DNA of 64,000 bases from Polyangium sp. 6x1. GTDB taxonomy: Bacteria > Myxococcota_A > Polyangia > Polyangiales > Polyangiaceae. Made by a program: the position numbers and the translations under genes. The notes under the pieces were generated by a model. That model had not been told where the DNA came from, did not search any database, and saw only the letters and a program-made list of their open reading frames with translations. The stretch spans positions 1-64,000 of the forward strand of contig NZ_JARZHH010000017.1 of the NCBI RefSeq assembly GCF_029946515.1, in the 5' to 3' direction. Positions 16,444 to 26,459 of this stretch are shown one piece after another (the stretch's first letter is position 1; every line of letters begins with the position of its first letter).

Positions 16444-17994
16444 CTACCGGCCCCTCCGCAGAATCCTACCAATCTTCTTGCCGAGCCCGTCCGGGCCGGC
16501 GGGGGCATTCGCCACATCGGCGGCGCCCGCCGAGACGAGCCGCGTCATGCGCTCGGGCGTGAGCGACGAGGCGCACACGAGGACCCGCGCCCGCGGCAGG
16601 GTCCGGGCGAGCTCGGCGATCCGCGCAGCCGCGCCGTCCACATCGGCGCCCGCGTCGACGAGCACCACGGCGAGGTTTGCCCGGGCCTTGTCGTCCAGGG
16701 CTTCGAGCGGGATCAAATAAATGCCTTGGGATGCGAGGCCCGTCACACACGAAGGATCGACGCCCCCCGGGCTTGCCATCCGGATCCAACCGACCTCCGT
16801 GAGCCCGTGCCCCGGATCCGTCGTATCGCCGGCGGGGGCGCGCTCTCCCTCCCATTGCGGCGCGCGTGACGCCCGCCCGCCGAGCGGCTCGTTCCCTTTG
16901 CGCGTGACGAGCTGCGTCGCCAGCGATTTGGGATCGAGCGCGTCCTCGAGCCGCTTCCTCACGATCGCGGCGCTCGCCGGCCTCCGCTCCGGCTGCTTGG
17001 CGAGCATTTCGAGGCGCAGCTTTTCGAGCAGCGGCGGCACGGGCTCCGAGCCGACCGGGCGCGCGAGCGGCGGCGGCGGCAAGAACAGATGCGCCGAGAT
17101 GATCTCGATGGAGTTTTTCCCGAGGAACGGCGGCCTGCCTTGCAGCATCGCCGTCAGCACGCACCCGATCGCATAGATGTCCGTCGAGGGCCCGACCGCG
17201 AGCGAATGGCATTGCTCGGGGCTCATGTACTCGGGCGTGCCGCCCACGGCCTCGGGCTTCGTGAGCGTCGAGCCGTTATCGTCCTCCTTGGGCAATTCGA
17301 CGTGCGCGAGCCCGAAATCGAGGATCTTCACGGTGCGCCTGCCGCCCACGTCCGTGAGGAAGACGTTCTCCGGTTTCAGATCCCGGTGCACGATCCCGCG
17401 CGCGTGCGCCACCTCGAAGGCGTCGAGGATCTGCACGAGGATGTCCCGCACGTCGGTGAACGGCGGCGCCGCGTCCCGGTCGCGGAGCCACGCGTGCAGC
17501 GTGACGCCGACGAGGTACTCCATCACCAGAAAGGGCAACCCGTCGTCCTCACCGTAATCGATGACGCGCACCACGTTCGGGTGGTCGAGCAGCGTCGCGG
17601 CCCGGGCCTCGCGGTAAAACCTCCGCACGTAGTCGGGCTCGATCGCGACGTTGTAATGGAGCAGCTTCACCGCGACCGGCATCCGCAAGGTCACGTGTTC
17701 GGCGCGATAGACCTCGCCCATGCCGCCCGAGCCGATCCGCGCGAGGAGGCGATATTTGCCCGCGAGGACGAGCCCGACATGGCCGCCGCCGCGCTCGCGG
17801 GGGACCGAGGGGGCCGCGGGGGAATGCGCGGCGTGCGGTGCGCCGAGGGTTTGCAGCGTCGTGTGGTGCTGCGCTTCGAGCTCGTCGAGGTCCTCGGCCC
17901 CGGGCGGCCGCACGCTGATGCGCAGGGACGCCTGCGCGCTCGTGGGGCCCCCGGGCCGCGAGGGCGAGCGGTCGTCGTCGTCGTCGTCGCTCAT
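16444..17994 (-). CDS. Ser/Thr protein kinase with degenerate receiver-like C-terminus
   Basis: A 516-aa protein starting MSDDDDDD at 17994, with a GGAGGGAG ribosome site. An acidic/Pro-rich N-terminus precedes the kinase domain (about 80-350): GSGGMG P-loop, Lys110, HRDLKPEN, DFGLAH and MSPEQ. No transmembrane segment is visible, so it is cytoplasmic. The last 90 residues (about 425-512) have the alternating hydrophobic-strand/helix pattern of a CheY-like domain (VVLVDAGADV, VLVCASS, GAADVANAP) but lack the full acidic pocket. Its start overlaps the stop of the LysM/FecR gene (ATGA), so the two are translationally coupled. Confidence 0.9.
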   Translation of the reverse strand: MSDDDDDDRSPSRPGGPTSAQASLRISVRPPGAEDLDELEAQHHTTLQTLGAPHAAHSPAAPSVPRERGGGHVGLVLAGKYRLLARIGSGGMGEVYRAEHVTLRMPVAVKLLHYNVAIEPDYVRRFYREARAATLLDHPNVVRVIDYGEDDGLPFLVMEYLVGVTLHAWLRDRDAAPPFTDVRDILVQILDAFEVAHARGIVHRDLKPENVFLTDVGGRRTVKILDFGLAHVELPKEDDNGSTLTKPEAVGGTPEYMSPEQCHSLAVGPSTDIYAIGCVLTAMLQGRPPFLGKNSIEIISAHLFLPPPPLARPVGSEPVPPLLEKLRLEMLAKQPERRPASAAIVRKRLEDALDPKSLATQLVTRKGNEPLGGRASRAPQWEGERAPAGDTTDPGHGLTEVGWIRMASPGGVDPSCVTGLASQGIYLIPLEALDDKARANLAVVLVDAGADVDGAAARIAELARTLPRARVLVCASSLTPERMTRLVSAGAADVANAPAGPDGLGKKIGRILRRGR

Positions 17995-20336
17995 CGGCTC
18001 TCTCCCTCCAGGCGGAAGCCCAGCGATCCGGTCACCGTGCCCGCCGCCTGCCAGGTGACGCTCTCCGCCCGCCCGACCCAGCCGGACAGCGCGAGGAAAA
18101 CCGAGCCGCCCGCCTCGACGCCGGCCGTCAGGCCATAAGGAACCACGACCGTGCCGGTTTGTCCGATCGTGGCGAGCACGTGCGCATCCGCGACGACGTA
18201 CGCCCGGAGCCAGCGCAATGGGTCGTAGGTCGCGCCCACGAGCAGATAGGGCTGCACCCAGGGGATGCGCGCGGAGGGCTCTTCCAGGAGGAACCGCGCC
18301 CCCGCATTGACGACCCAGGTCATGCGGCCCTTCGCCCCGCCCGCGGCGCCGCCCACGTCGAACATCAGATCGCCCTGATTGGCGAGGGGCAGGCCAATGC
18401 GGAAGAGCGGCGCGATTTCGAGCTCGGACGCGCCTTCCTGGAAGACACGATATCGCGCGCCGAGCCACGCCATGTCCTCCGTGGGCACGCTCCCCGGCAT
18501 TTCGACGGCGTCTCCACGTTCGAAGGGCGTCGTCACGATGAGCGCGTCGAGCCCGAGCGGGCCAAACGATCCGCTCACCCGGCCATTGGCCTGGAAGACC
18601 GGGCCATTCGCGGTGATGCCCGCGCTCAGGCCTCGACCGACGGTCGTGGGCGCCGTCGGGCTCGTCCACGGCACGGCCGTGACGCCGGCAGGCCGGAACG
18701 GCGGCAGCCACGCCCCGAGCGGGCGGAAGACCGGGCGCCGTGGCGGCGGCGGCGGGGGTTTGTCCGGGGCCAGGATCGTGGTCGTGCCGAGGACTTTTCC
18801 GTGAGAATCGAGCACGTCGAGCCGCGCCTCTCCGTGCGCGTCGCCGACCGGGAGGGAAGCGACGAGCGCGCCGCCCTCGGCCACGGCGAGCGGGACCGTC
18901 TCCACGCGCTCCCCGAGGCGAACGCGGAGGCGCGGCGCGACGCGCTTCGGGACGTCGATCTCCCCGAGCCCCTTCGTGGCGACCCGCACGTGGATCTCGC
19001 GCTTCGCGGTGTCGAACGTCGCCGCGGGCGTGACCACGACGGGCGTGGGGACGAGGGTGATCCGCTCCTCGAGCCCGCTCTTCGTGCGGAAGCGCAGCGT
19101 CTTCGGTGCTTGCTTCAGGAGGTCGATCTGCGCCGGCGGCGGGCCGAACGGGCCCTCGTCGAGGGCCACCTCGACCGGGCTCGACGCCGTGAGCGCGAGG
19201 ATGCCGTAGGGGTTCACCGTGACGGTCTTGCCCTCGAACCGCGCGCCCTCGCCGCGGAGCTCGGCCGCGACGACGTCGATGGTGCGCGCCTCCGAGGCGA
19301 CGCCGAGGTACTCCTCGACGTCGATGGCCCGGACCCGCACGCGGTACAGGCCCGGCGGCATCTTCTCGGCGCGGAACGAGCGCACCTCGGCGGGGATCTC
19401 TTCACGCACGACGAGATCGTGGAACCCCTCGTCGCGCGAGACTTCGAGCCGGTAGGCCTTGGCCTTCTCGACGGGGCTCCAGCTCGTGGTGATCACGGCC
19501 GTGCCCGGGGGCGCGAGCACGACGGACGGCGATCCACCGTCCTCCCAGCGCGGCGCGGGCGGCAGCGGGCGCGGCGGGGCGGGGGGCGCCTTCCCCTCGA
19601 AGCGCGTGCCGTGGTCCTTCGGCACCGTGACGGTCTTGCCCCCCGACTGGACCTGCGCTTTGCCATCGAAGACCGCCACCGTCGTGCGCGTCTTCTTCCG
19701 CTCGACGACCGTGTCGCGTGACTCGGCGCGCACCACGCCCCCCTCGGGCACGGCGACCTCGGCCGGCTCGCCGCGCAGCGCGGACAAACCCGCCTGCACC
19801 TCGCCCGCCTCGATCTCGACCGTCGGCGGCGTCTTCGAAACGCGCGTCTTGCCGGCGGTCCCGTAGATCACGACGAGCGTGTTCTGCGCGAGGAAGACGT
19901 GCGTGTGATCGAGGAACTCGATGTGCGCGCGCCCCTCGTCCATCGTCTGGACGTTGTGGTTGCGGTAGAGCGACGTGCCCGTCGCGACCTCGTTCCACGC
20001 GCCGCCGGAGGGCCTGCCGCGCACGTCGGGGTGGGCCGACTTGATGCGCGCGTCGGGCACGCTCGTGACGCCCTTCGGCAGGATCAGCGTGATCCCCTCG
20101 GGCAAGGGCTTGCGGCTCGCGCAGTCGACGCGGTTGTAGCGGTTGATGAGCGGCACGTGCGCGGCCGCGCCGTACATCACCTTCGCGATGTCCTCGCACG
20201 TCTCGCCCTTCTGCACGCCCCAGTGCACGATGGGCTCGAGGAATCCGGGCGGCGGCGGCGCGTCGGCGTGGGCGCGCGGCGCGGCAGCGAGCACGAGGGC
20301 CAGGGCGGCCAAGGCTCCTTTCACTGCTGTGCGCAT
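17991..20336 (-). CDS. LysM-FecR domain envelope protein with beta-rich C-terminus
   Basis: A 781-aa exported protein. The ATG at 20336 is chosen over 20342 because GGAGG is 7-8 nt before it. Signal peptide to about residue 27 (APRAHA). A LysM-like segment follows (about 38-95), then a FecR-type beta domain (about 115-240, NEVATGTSLYRNHNVQT... through GTRFEGKAP). A Pro-rich linker and fibronectin-like strands come next, then a C-terminal region (about 560-780) with alternating aromatic strands that may form an outer-membrane barrel. It may bind peptidoglycan through LysM and signal to the kinase encoded next in the operon (inference). Confidence 0.82.
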   Translation of the reverse strand: MRTAVKGALAALALVLAAAPRAHADAPPPPGFLEPIVHWGVQKGETCEDIAKVMYGAAAHVPLINRYNRVDCASRKPLPEGITLILPKGVTSVPDARIKSAHPDVRGRPSGGAWNEVATGTSLYRNHNVQTMDEGRAHIEFLDHTHVFLAQNTLVVIYGTAGKTRVSKTPPTVEIEAGEVQAGLSALRGEPAEVAVPEGGVVRAESRDTVVERKKTRTTVAVFDGKAQVQSGGKTVTVPKDHGTRFEGKAPPAPPRPLPPAPRWEDGGSPSVVLAPPGTAVITTSWSPVEKAKAYRLEVSRDEGFHDLVVREEIPAEVRSFRAEKMPPGLYRVRVRAIDVEEYLGVASEARTIDVVAAELRGEGARFEGKTVTVNPYGILALTASSPVEVALDEGPFGPPPAQIDLLKQAPKTLRFRTKSGLEERITLVPTPVVVTPAATFDTAKREIHVRVATKGLGEIDVPKRVAPRLRVRLGERVETVPLAVAEGGALVASLPVGDAHGEARLDVLDSHGKVLGTTTILAPDKPPPPPPRRPVFRPLGAWLPPFRPAGVTAVPWTSPTAPTTVGRGLSAGITANGPVFQANGRVSGSFGPLGLDALIVTTPFERGDAVEMPGSVPTEDMAWLGARYRVFQEGASELEIAPLFRIGLPLANQGDLMFDVGGAAGGAKGRMTWVVNAGARFLLEEPSARIPWVQPYLLVGATYDPLRWLRAYVVADAHVLATIGQTGTVVVPYGLTAGVEAGGSVFLALSGWVGRAESVTWQAAGTVTGSLGFRLEGESR

Positions 20337-20498
20337 GCCCATTCCTCCGGAGTCGCGCCCTGCCGAACCGCGGCGCGGTCGCCAGCATAGACGCGGTTCG
20401 TGGCGCATGGCGAGGCCCGCGCGTCCTGCCGTGAACGGCCTTCCTCCCGCTTCGTTTCGGGTTGCCCCCCCGCGGCCTCTGCCATAGCGTCGCCACCC

Positions 20499-22250
20499 AT
20501 GGTCGCCCGGCTTTCCCGCTCCCTTGCGTGCGCGGGCGCCGTATGGCTCGCGCCCGCCGTGGCGCACGCGCAGGCGGCGACCGCGCTGGAGCGCTTCGAG
20601 CCGGCGCCCGCGGGGGACGGCTTCTTCGCCGTGCCGCGCGCCGAGGTGCCCGGCGATCTGCGCGCCACGGCCGCGCTCGTGTTCTCGTACGCCGATTCGC
20701 CGCTTTCGCTCCGCGTCGGGGCGGGCGACGCGGCAAAGGACGCCGGCGAGGTGGTCTCGTATCAGGTCACGGGGCACGTCGTCGCCGCGCTCGAGATTCG
20801 CCGGTTCTTGAAGATCGATCTCGACGTGCCGGTGACGCTCGCCCAGGGCGGGGACTCTCCCTCGATCACGGGGCTCGTCTCGGCGCTGCCGCCCGGCACG
20901 CCCGCCACGTACGGATCGCCCGACGGCGCCGCGATGAACGACCTCCGGCTCGGCGTGCGCCTCGTGCTCTTGCCCCAGCGCGGCGCGATCCCCGCGGCGA
21001 GCCTCGTGTACGCGGTCTGGGTGCCGACGGGTGACGAGACGGCGTTCGCGGGTACGGGCGAGGTCCGGCACATGCCCTCGATCGTCGTGGGCGCCGACAT
21101 GGGCCGGTTCTCCTACTCGGTCGCGCTCGGGCGGCGCGTGCAAGACACGCGCGGCGGCCTCGGCCTGCTCGGCGGGGAGCTCATCGCGGGAGGCGCGATC
21201 GCCGGGCGTTTCGGCCGATTTTCGGCGCACGCGGAGCTCTACGGATCGACGGTGACCGTGGAAGCCGCGCCGTTCGGGCGCGGCACGACGAACATCGAGC
21301 TTTTGCTGGGCGGCCGCGCCAGCGTGGGTCCGCTCTCGTTTGGCCTCGCGGGTGGGCCCGGGCTCACGGCCGGCGTCGGGACGCCGACGTTCCGGCTCGT
21401 CGCGAACGTCGGCGCCTCGTTCGACGTGCCGCGGAAGGCGCAGGCGAGGACCGAGGCCACGAAGCGCGGCGGCGCGGCGGCTTCCGCCGTGGATCCGAAG
21501 GCGAATCCGAACGGGAAACCCAAGCCGATCGTCGATGTCGCCGCGGGGCCGGACGCCGACGGCGACGGTGTTCCGGATTCGAAAGATGTTTGTCCGGACC
21601 GCGCCGGCGACGCGACGCCCACGGCCGCGCGCCCCGGTTGCCCGGCCGATCGCGACGGCGACTCCATCGCGGACGTGGACGATGTCTGTCCGGACGAGCC
21701 CGGCGTGGCGAGCGCGGATCCCGCGCGTTTCGGCTGCCCGCTCGACGCGGACGGCGACGGGATCGCCGACGCCGCCGACGCTTGCCCCAAGGAGCGCGGC
21801 GAGGCGAACGCGGACCCGAAGATCACCGGCTGCCCCCCGTCGGTGCGCGTCGAGGGCACGCAGATCGTGATCCTGCAGGAGGTCAACTTCGCCACCGGTA
21901 GCGACGTGATCGCGCCGGAGAGCTACGCGCTCCTGGAGCAGGTCGCCGCGGTCTTCGCGCAGCATCCGGAGATCGCGCGCGTCGCGATCGACGGGCACAC
22001 GGACAACGTCGGCGCCGAGCGGGCGAACGTCACGCTCTCGCAGCGGCGCGCCGTCGCCGTCGTGCGCTGGCTCGTGGATCACGGCGTCGATGCGCGGCGC
22101 CTGGAGGCGCGTGGGTTCGGGCCGCGCAGGCCGGTCGCGAGCAACGACAAACCCGAGGGGCGCGCGAAGAACCGTCGCGTGGAGTTCCAGATCCTCCGGC
22201 GCACGCCGCTCGGCGAGGCCGGCTGGAAGGAAGGGGCCGCGCAGCCATGA
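20499..22250 (+). CDS. OmpA-family protein with calcium-type TSP3 repeats
   Basis: A 583-aa outer-membrane protein. The start at 20499 gives a clean signal peptide (MVARLSRSLACAGAV...AHAQA). An N-terminal beta-barrel-like region (about 30-330) precedes three thrombospondin-3-like acidic repeats (about 350-445, DADGDGVPDSKDVCP and two relatives). The C-terminal OmpA/Pal peptidoglycan-binding domain (about 454-567) has NFATGSDVI, the DGHTDNVG motif and NRRVEF. It likely tethers the outer membrane to peptidoglycan. It is divergent from the LysM/FecR gene (160-bp gap) and first of a rightward group with the cyclase and the sigma54 activator. Confidence 0.92.
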   Translation: MVARLSRSLACAGAVWLAPAVAHAQAATALERFEPAPAGDGFFAVPRAEVPGDLRATAALVFSYADSPLSLRVGAGDAAKDAGEVVSYQVTGHVVAALEIRRFLKIDLDVPVTLAQGGDSPSITGLVSALPPGTPATYGSPDGAAMNDLRLGVRLVLLPQRGAIPAASLVYAVWVPTGDETAFAGTGEVRHMPSIVVGADMGRFSYSVALGRRVQDTRGGLGLLGGELIAGGAIAGRFGRFSAHAELYGSTVTVEAAPFGRGTTNIELLLGGRASVGPLSFGLAGGPGLTAGVGTPTFRLVANVGASFDVPRKAQARTEATKRGGAAASAVDPKANPNGKPKPIVDVAAGPDADGDGVPDSKDVCPDRAGDATPTAARPGCPADRDGDSIADVDDVCPDEPGVASADPARFGCPLDADGDGIADAADACPKERGEANADPKITGCPPSVRVEGTQIVILQEVNFATGSDVIAPESYALLEQVAAVFAQHPEIARVAIDGHTDNVGAERANVTLSQRRAVAVVRWLVDHGVDARRLEARGFGPRRPVASNDKPEGRAKNRRVEFQILRRTPLGEAGWKEGAAQP

Positions 22251-22291
22251 CGCAGCGCAGAGGCGCACGCGAGGGGCGCGATCCGGCATGA
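22247..22291 (+). CDS. 14-codon coupling mini-ORF between ompA-like and cyclase genes
   Basis: ATG at 22247 overlaps the OmpA-family stop (ATGA). The frame reads 14 codons (MTQRRGAREGRDPA) and its stop overlaps the cyclase ATG at 22288 in a second ATGA. GAAGGGG lies about 10 nt upstream. It could carry ribosomes across the 37-nt gap; the peptide itself need not matter. It could equally be chance in GC-rich DNA. Confidence 0.35.
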   Translation: MTQRRGAREGRDPA

Positions 22292-24060
22292 AGCTCGGCT
22301 CCATCGGCGCACGCGCGCTCTTGCTCTTCGCCGCGGTCGGGCTCGTGCCCGTCGGCGCGGTCGTGGCGCTCCTGCTCTCCGTGAACCGCCAGGCGGTGCA
22401 GACGAGCGAGCAGCAGCTCCAGGCCGCCGTGCTCGAAGAGCTCGAGCGCGCCACGATGCGTCATGTCGAGGGCGTGCGGGTCGACGCCGACGCCGTGGCG
22501 TTCGCGCTGCACCAGGCCGCGGGCGCGAAGCCCGCCGCGGGGGGCGGGGATGGCCTCGACGCCGTGCGCGCGACCCTCGGGGCGCGCCGCGAGATCGGCG
22601 CCGTCCGCTTCGAGGTCCCCGAGCGCGGCGTGAGCACGGTGCTGCGCCAGAAAGGCGACGACGTCGCCGCGGGCCCCGACGTGCCCGCCTCGACGCCCGA
22701 GATGCGAAAGGCCGCGGACGAGCACGGCATGGGCGTCTCGCTGCTCGGATCGGGCAAAGGCCTGCTCGTGGTGCCGATCCCCGCGGTCGAGGGCGCGGCC
22801 ACGACGGCGCGCGGTTACGTCACGGCCGCGCTCGATTTTGCCGATCTCCAGCGCGAGATCGACGACATCGCGGGACGTCGCTTCGGCGGCGCGGTCGGGC
22901 TCGTCGTGGTCGACGCGGCGCGGCGCAGCGTCGCCTCGCACGGCATGCCCGAGATCGGCGCCTTCGCCGACACGACGAGTCACCCGCTTTGGACGGGTTT
23001 TTCCAGGGAGAACCCCGGGCTCGTGGGCGTGGTGCGCGTCGCGCCGTACCGCGCGGAGAGCGGCGCGGACATGATCGGCGTGGTCCGCTTCCTCCCGGGC
23101 CTCGGCTGGGGCGTCGCGCTCGCGCGTCGCGAGGAGGACGCCTTCGCCGTGCTCTCGGCCATGCAGCGCCGCGGCGCCCTCGTCGCGCTCGGCGCCGCGC
23201 TGCTCGCGCTCGCGGCGGCGGCCTTCTCGGCGCGCTGGATCGCGCGGCCGATCGTGCACCTCGCGGGGCAAGCGCGCCTCGTCGGCGAGCGTCGCTGGCG
23301 CGAGCTCTCGCTCACCTCGCCCCGCACCGACGAGATCGGCACGCTCACGACCGAGCTCTCGCGCATGGCGACCGACCTCGAAGGCAGCGAGATCGAGATC
23401 GCCCGCCAGGCCCGTCAGCGCGCGGATCTCGGCCGATTCCTGAGCAAGGAGCTCGTCGAGGCGATCGTGAGCGGCCGGCACGAGCTCGCCCTCGGCGGCC
23501 GCCGCGCCACGGTGAGCGTGCTCTTCGCCGACGTCGTCGCGTTCACGCCGCTCGCGGAGACGAGGCCCGCCGAGGAGGTCGTCGCGCTGCTGAACGAGCT
23601 CTTCTCGGTGCTCACGGAGGTCGTCTTCCGCCACGGCGGCACCGTCGACAAGTTCCTCGGCGACTGCATCATGGCCGTCTGGGGCGCGCCCGTCGCCCAG
23701 GAGGATCATGCCGCGCGCGCGCTCGCCGCGGCCGAGGACATGATGCGCTTCCTCGAGACCGCGAACGAGTCGTTCCGCGAGCGCTACGGCACCACGATCG
23801 AGCTCGGCATCGGCATCAACTCGGGTGAGGTCCTCGTCGGCAACATCGGCTCGGACAAGCGGATGGAGTACACGGTCATCGGTGACGTGGTGAACGTCGC
23901 CGCGCGCCTCGAGGCGATCGCGCGACCGAACCAGGTGCTCGTCGCAGATACCACCTGCGCGCTCGTGGCGAACGCCTCCTTCGAGCTCTCGCCCCTCGGC
24001 GAGCGCGCGCTCACAGGCCGGAGCGCGACCACGAAGGTCTACGAGCTCGTGACGAGCTGA
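22288..24060 (+). CDS. Membrane adenylate/guanylate cyclase with HAMP domain
   Basis: A 590-aa class III cyclase. TM1 lies at about residues 8-32, a periplasmic sensory region at about 33-285, TM2 at about 292-315, HAMP at about 315-370 and a short coiled coil after it. The cyclase domain (about 400-588) keeps the catalytic set: Asp in LFADVVAF (about 415), Lys and Asp in DKFLGDCIMA, and GDVVNVAARLE with Asn and Arg. It should therefore be active, most likely as an adenylate cyclase. The start at 22288 is linked to the OmpA gene by an overlapping mini-ORF. Confidence 0.93.
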   Translation: MKLGSIGARALLLFAAVGLVPVGAVVALLLSVNRQAVQTSEQQLQAAVLEELERATMRHVEGVRVDADAVAFALHQAAGAKPAAGGGDGLDAVRATLGARREIGAVRFEVPERGVSTVLRQKGDDVAAGPDVPASTPEMRKAADEHGMGVSLLGSGKGLLVVPIPAVEGAATTARGYVTAALDFADLQREIDDIAGRRFGGAVGLVVVDAARRSVASHGMPEIGAFADTTSHPLWTGFSRENPGLVGVVRVAPYRAESGADMIGVVRFLPGLGWGVALARREEDAFAVLSAMQRRGALVALGAALLALAAAAFSARWIARPIVHLAGQARLVGERRWRELSLTSPRTDEIGTLTTELSRMATDLEGSEIEIARQARQRADLGRFLSKELVEAIVSGRHELALGGRRATVSVLFADVVAFTPLAETRPAEEVVALLNELFSVLTEVVFRHGGTVDKFLGDCIMAVWGAPVAQEDHAARALAAAEDMMRFLETANESFRERYGTTIELGIGINSGEVLVGNIGSDKRMEYTVIGDVVNVAARLEAIARPNQVLVADTTCALVANASFELSPLGERALTGRSATTKVYELVTS

Positions 24061-24133
24061 CGCCATTTTCAGCCCGCCGCATGACGCATCCCACGACCAA
24101 GGGCGCGGGCATGGGCTAGAGTAGGCGCGCGCA

Positions 24134-25537
24134 ATGAACAGGCCCCCGTTCGGAAGTGATCCGTCGCTCCCCGGCGTCCTCGGACGCAACTCGGAGACGA
24201 CCCCGCAGTTCTCGGACCCCGTCATGATCCCGCGGATCGAGCTCTGCGTGGAGCGCGAGGCGGGCAAGGCGACCGAGCGCATCGTCGTGCTCGAAGGCGA
24301 GCTCTTCCGGATCGGGTCGCACGCGAGCAACGACCTCGTGATCACCGACCCGATGGTGTCGCGCTTCCACTGCCGGATCGCGCGCGGCGCCGGCGGCTTC
24401 CGGCTCATCGACACGGGCTCGCTGAACGGCTCGCGTATCGGCGGCGTGCGCGTCCGCGACGCGGATCTGCCGCTGCCCGAGTGCCGGATCGAGCTCGGCG
24501 AGTCCACGGTGCGCGTGCGCGAGCTCAACGCCACGGCCGCGGCCGACGTGCCTGCCGCGCCGAGCTTCGGCTCGATCTTCGGCGCCTCGCTCGGCATGCG
24601 CCGGCTCTTCGAGCTCTTGAAGCGTGTCGCGAAGACGGACGCGAACGTGCTCATCGAGGGCGAGAGCGGCACGGGCAAGGAGCTCATCGCCACGGAGATC
24701 GTGCGCCGGAGCCCCCGCGCGAACAAGCCGCTTGTGATCGTCGACTGCGGCGCGATCTCGCCGAACCTCATCGAGAGCGAGCTCTTCGGGCACGTGCGTG
24801 GCGCGTTCACGGGGGCCGAGCGCAACCGCATCGGCGCGTTCGAGGCGGCCGACGGGGGCACGGTCTTCCTCGACGAGATCGGTGAGCTGCCGCTCGACAT
24901 GCAGCCGAAGCTGCTCCGCGCGATCGCCTCGCGGGACATCCGGCGCATGGGCGAGAACCAGTCGCGCAAGGTCGACGTCCGCGTGGTCGCCGCGACGAAC
25001 CGCAAGCTCGAGCGCGAGGTGAACCTCGGCCGCTTCCGCGAGGATCTCTACTATCGGCTCAGCGTGGTCACGGTGCGCGTCCCGCCCTTGCGCGAGCGCA
25101 TCGAGGACATTCCTTTGCTCGTGAACTGCTTTCTCTCGGCGCTGGAGGCGACGGACAAGGCCCACCTCTTCACGGCGGAGGTGCTCTCGGAGATGTCGCG
25201 GTACGACTGGCCAGGCAACGTGCGCGAGCTGCGCAACCACGTGGAGCGCCGCGTCGTGCTGGAGACCGTGGCCCCGAGCTTCCGCGACGAGGAGGAAGAC
25301 GCGAGCCCCGCGCCGGAGAGACCCGGACCGAGCGCCGGCGCCGTCGACATCGAGGTGCCGTTCAAGACCGCGAAGGACACGATGATCGACCAGTTCGAGC
25401 GCGCCTACCTCGGCGCGTTGCTCGCCTGGGCCGACGGCAACGTGAGCCGCGCGGCCCGCAAAGCGCAGCTCGACCGCATGTACCTGCACCGCTTGCTCCA
25501 GCGTCACGGCCTCCGGCGCGCGGGCGCCCTCGAATAA
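24134..25537 (+). CDS. FHA-domain sigma54-dependent transcriptional activator
   Basis: A 467-aa enhancer-binding protein. An FHA domain (about 35-115: [26 protein letters not shown]) replaces the receiver domain and binds phosphothreonine, so input from a Ser/Thr kinase is expected. AAA+ domain (about 155-395) with Walker A GESGTGKE, the sigma54-contact loop GAFTGA, Walker B VFLDEIGE and R-finger region. The C-terminal Fis-type HTH (about 425-467) is [20 protein letters not shown]. This FHA-EBP architecture is well known in myxobacteria. It ends 3 bp from the convergent LysR gene. Confidence 0.95.
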   Translation: MNRPPFGSDPSLPGVLGRNSETTPQFSDPVMIPRIELCVEREAGKATERIVVLEGELFRIGSHASNDLVITDPMVSRFHCRIARGAGGFRLIDTGSLNGSRIGGVRVRDADLPLPECRIELGESTVRVRELNATAAADVPAAPSFGSIFGASLGMRRLFELLKRVAKTDANVLIEGESGTGKELIATEIVRRSPRANKPLVIVDCGAISPNLIESELFGHVRGAFTGAERNRIGAFEAADGGTVFLDEIGELPLDMQPKLLRAIASRDIRRMGENQSRKVDVRVVAATNRKLEREVNLGRFREDLYYRLSVVTVRVPPLRERIEDIPLLVNCFLSALEATDKAHLFTAEVLSEMSRYDWPGNVRELRNHVERRVVLETVAPSFRDEEEDASPAPERPGPSAGAVDIEVPFKTAKDTMIDQFERAYLGALLAWADGNVSRAARKAQLDRMYLHRLLQRHGLRRAGALE

Positions 25538-25540
25538 CCT

Positions 25541-26374
25541 TCAGCGCTTCGCCCGCGCGCTTCGGTGCGCGAGCAGGAGGTGCCGGAGCGCCGCGGCGGC
25601 GGGCGGCAGGCGATCCTCGCCGCGATGCACGATGTGCATGGGCCGAACGATGGGCGTGGCCGGGTGCGGCACCTCGACGAGCCGGCCGAGGGCGAGGTCG
25701 TGCTCGACGGCGAAGCGGCTCACGAGGGCCACGCCGATCCCCGCGCGCACGTTGCCCTTCACGGCCGCGATGCTGCCGAGCTCCATGACGACGTCGGCGT
25801 CCGGAAAATGCTGGTCGAGCAGCGCGCGTGTGGTCGATCCCCGCCCGAACGTCACGAAAGGAGCGCCGTCCGCCGGCAGGCCCGGCGCGGCGACGAGGAT
25901 GAGGTGATCGTCGATCCAGGGCTCTCCGTCCGGATGCGTGACCACGCCGAGATCGATCTCCCCGCGCTCGAGGGCGTCGAGCACCTCGGCGGTCGTCGCT
26001 TCCCGCAGGCGAAACCGCACCCCCGGATGTGTCGCGCGGAACGCCGAGAGCGTCGGGGGCAAGAGATACGTACACGCCGTCGCGCCGGCGCCGAGCCGCA
26101 CCTCACCGGCTTCGAGGCCCTCGACCTCGGCCACGGCCCGCATGGCATCGCCCACGGCGGCGAGGATGTGCAGCGCGCGCGGCAAGAGCACGCGCCCGGC
26201 GGCCGTCAGGCTCGTCCCTGCGCGATCTCTATGGAAGAGCCGCGCGCCGAACGCCTCTTCGAGCCGCTGGATGGACGCCGTGAGCGCGGGTTGCGACAGG
26301 TGGGCATGCCGCGCGGCCCTCGTGAACGTCCCGTGTTCGGCGATGAGGGCGAAGTGCCGCAGGGCATCAAGCAT
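25541..26374 (-). CDS. LysR-family transcriptional regulator
   Basis: A 277-aa LysR protein with N-terminal winged HTH (FALIAEHGTFTRAARHAHLSQ pattern, residues 8-60) and a type-2 periplasmic-binding-like effector domain (about 85-270). It is divergently transcribed from the TSUP transporter gene with an 85-bp spacer holding a LysR-type box, so it very probably regulates that transporter and itself. Confidence 0.93.
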   Translation of the reverse strand: MLDALRHFALIAEHGTFTRAARHAHLSQPALTASIQRLEEAFGARLFHRDRAGTSLTAAGRVLLPRALHILAAVGDAMRAVAEVEGLEAGEVRLGAGATACTYLLPPTLSAFRATHPGVRFRLREATTAEVLDALERGEIDLGVVTHPDGEPWIDDHLILVAAPGLPADGAPFVTFGRGSTTRALLDQHFPDADVVMELGSIAAVKGNVRAGIGVALVSRFAVEHDLALGRLVEVPHPATPIVRPMHIVHRGEDRLPPAAAALRHLLLAHRSARAKR

Positions 26375-26403
26375 CAGTTGAAGTTATCACGACCTTCCGA
26401 ACA

Positions 26404-26418
26404 ATCGATTGGCTTGAT
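26404..26418. promoter_or_regulatory. Candidate LysR-type box (ATC-N9-GAT)
   Basis: ATCGATTGGCTTGAT carries the T-N11-A arrangement with short inverted flanks. It sits in the 85-bp spacer between lysR (start 26374) and the TSUP gene (start 26460). Confidence 0.4.
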
Positions 26419-26459
26419 GGCGACCGGGCCCCTACGTCTGGTATCGAGGAGGTGGAGCG

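Noticed and set aside
20337-22454. Upstream extension of the LysM/FecR frame
   Set aside because: The open frame continues antisense to the OmpA-family gene. The signal peptide and ribosome site place the start at 20336.
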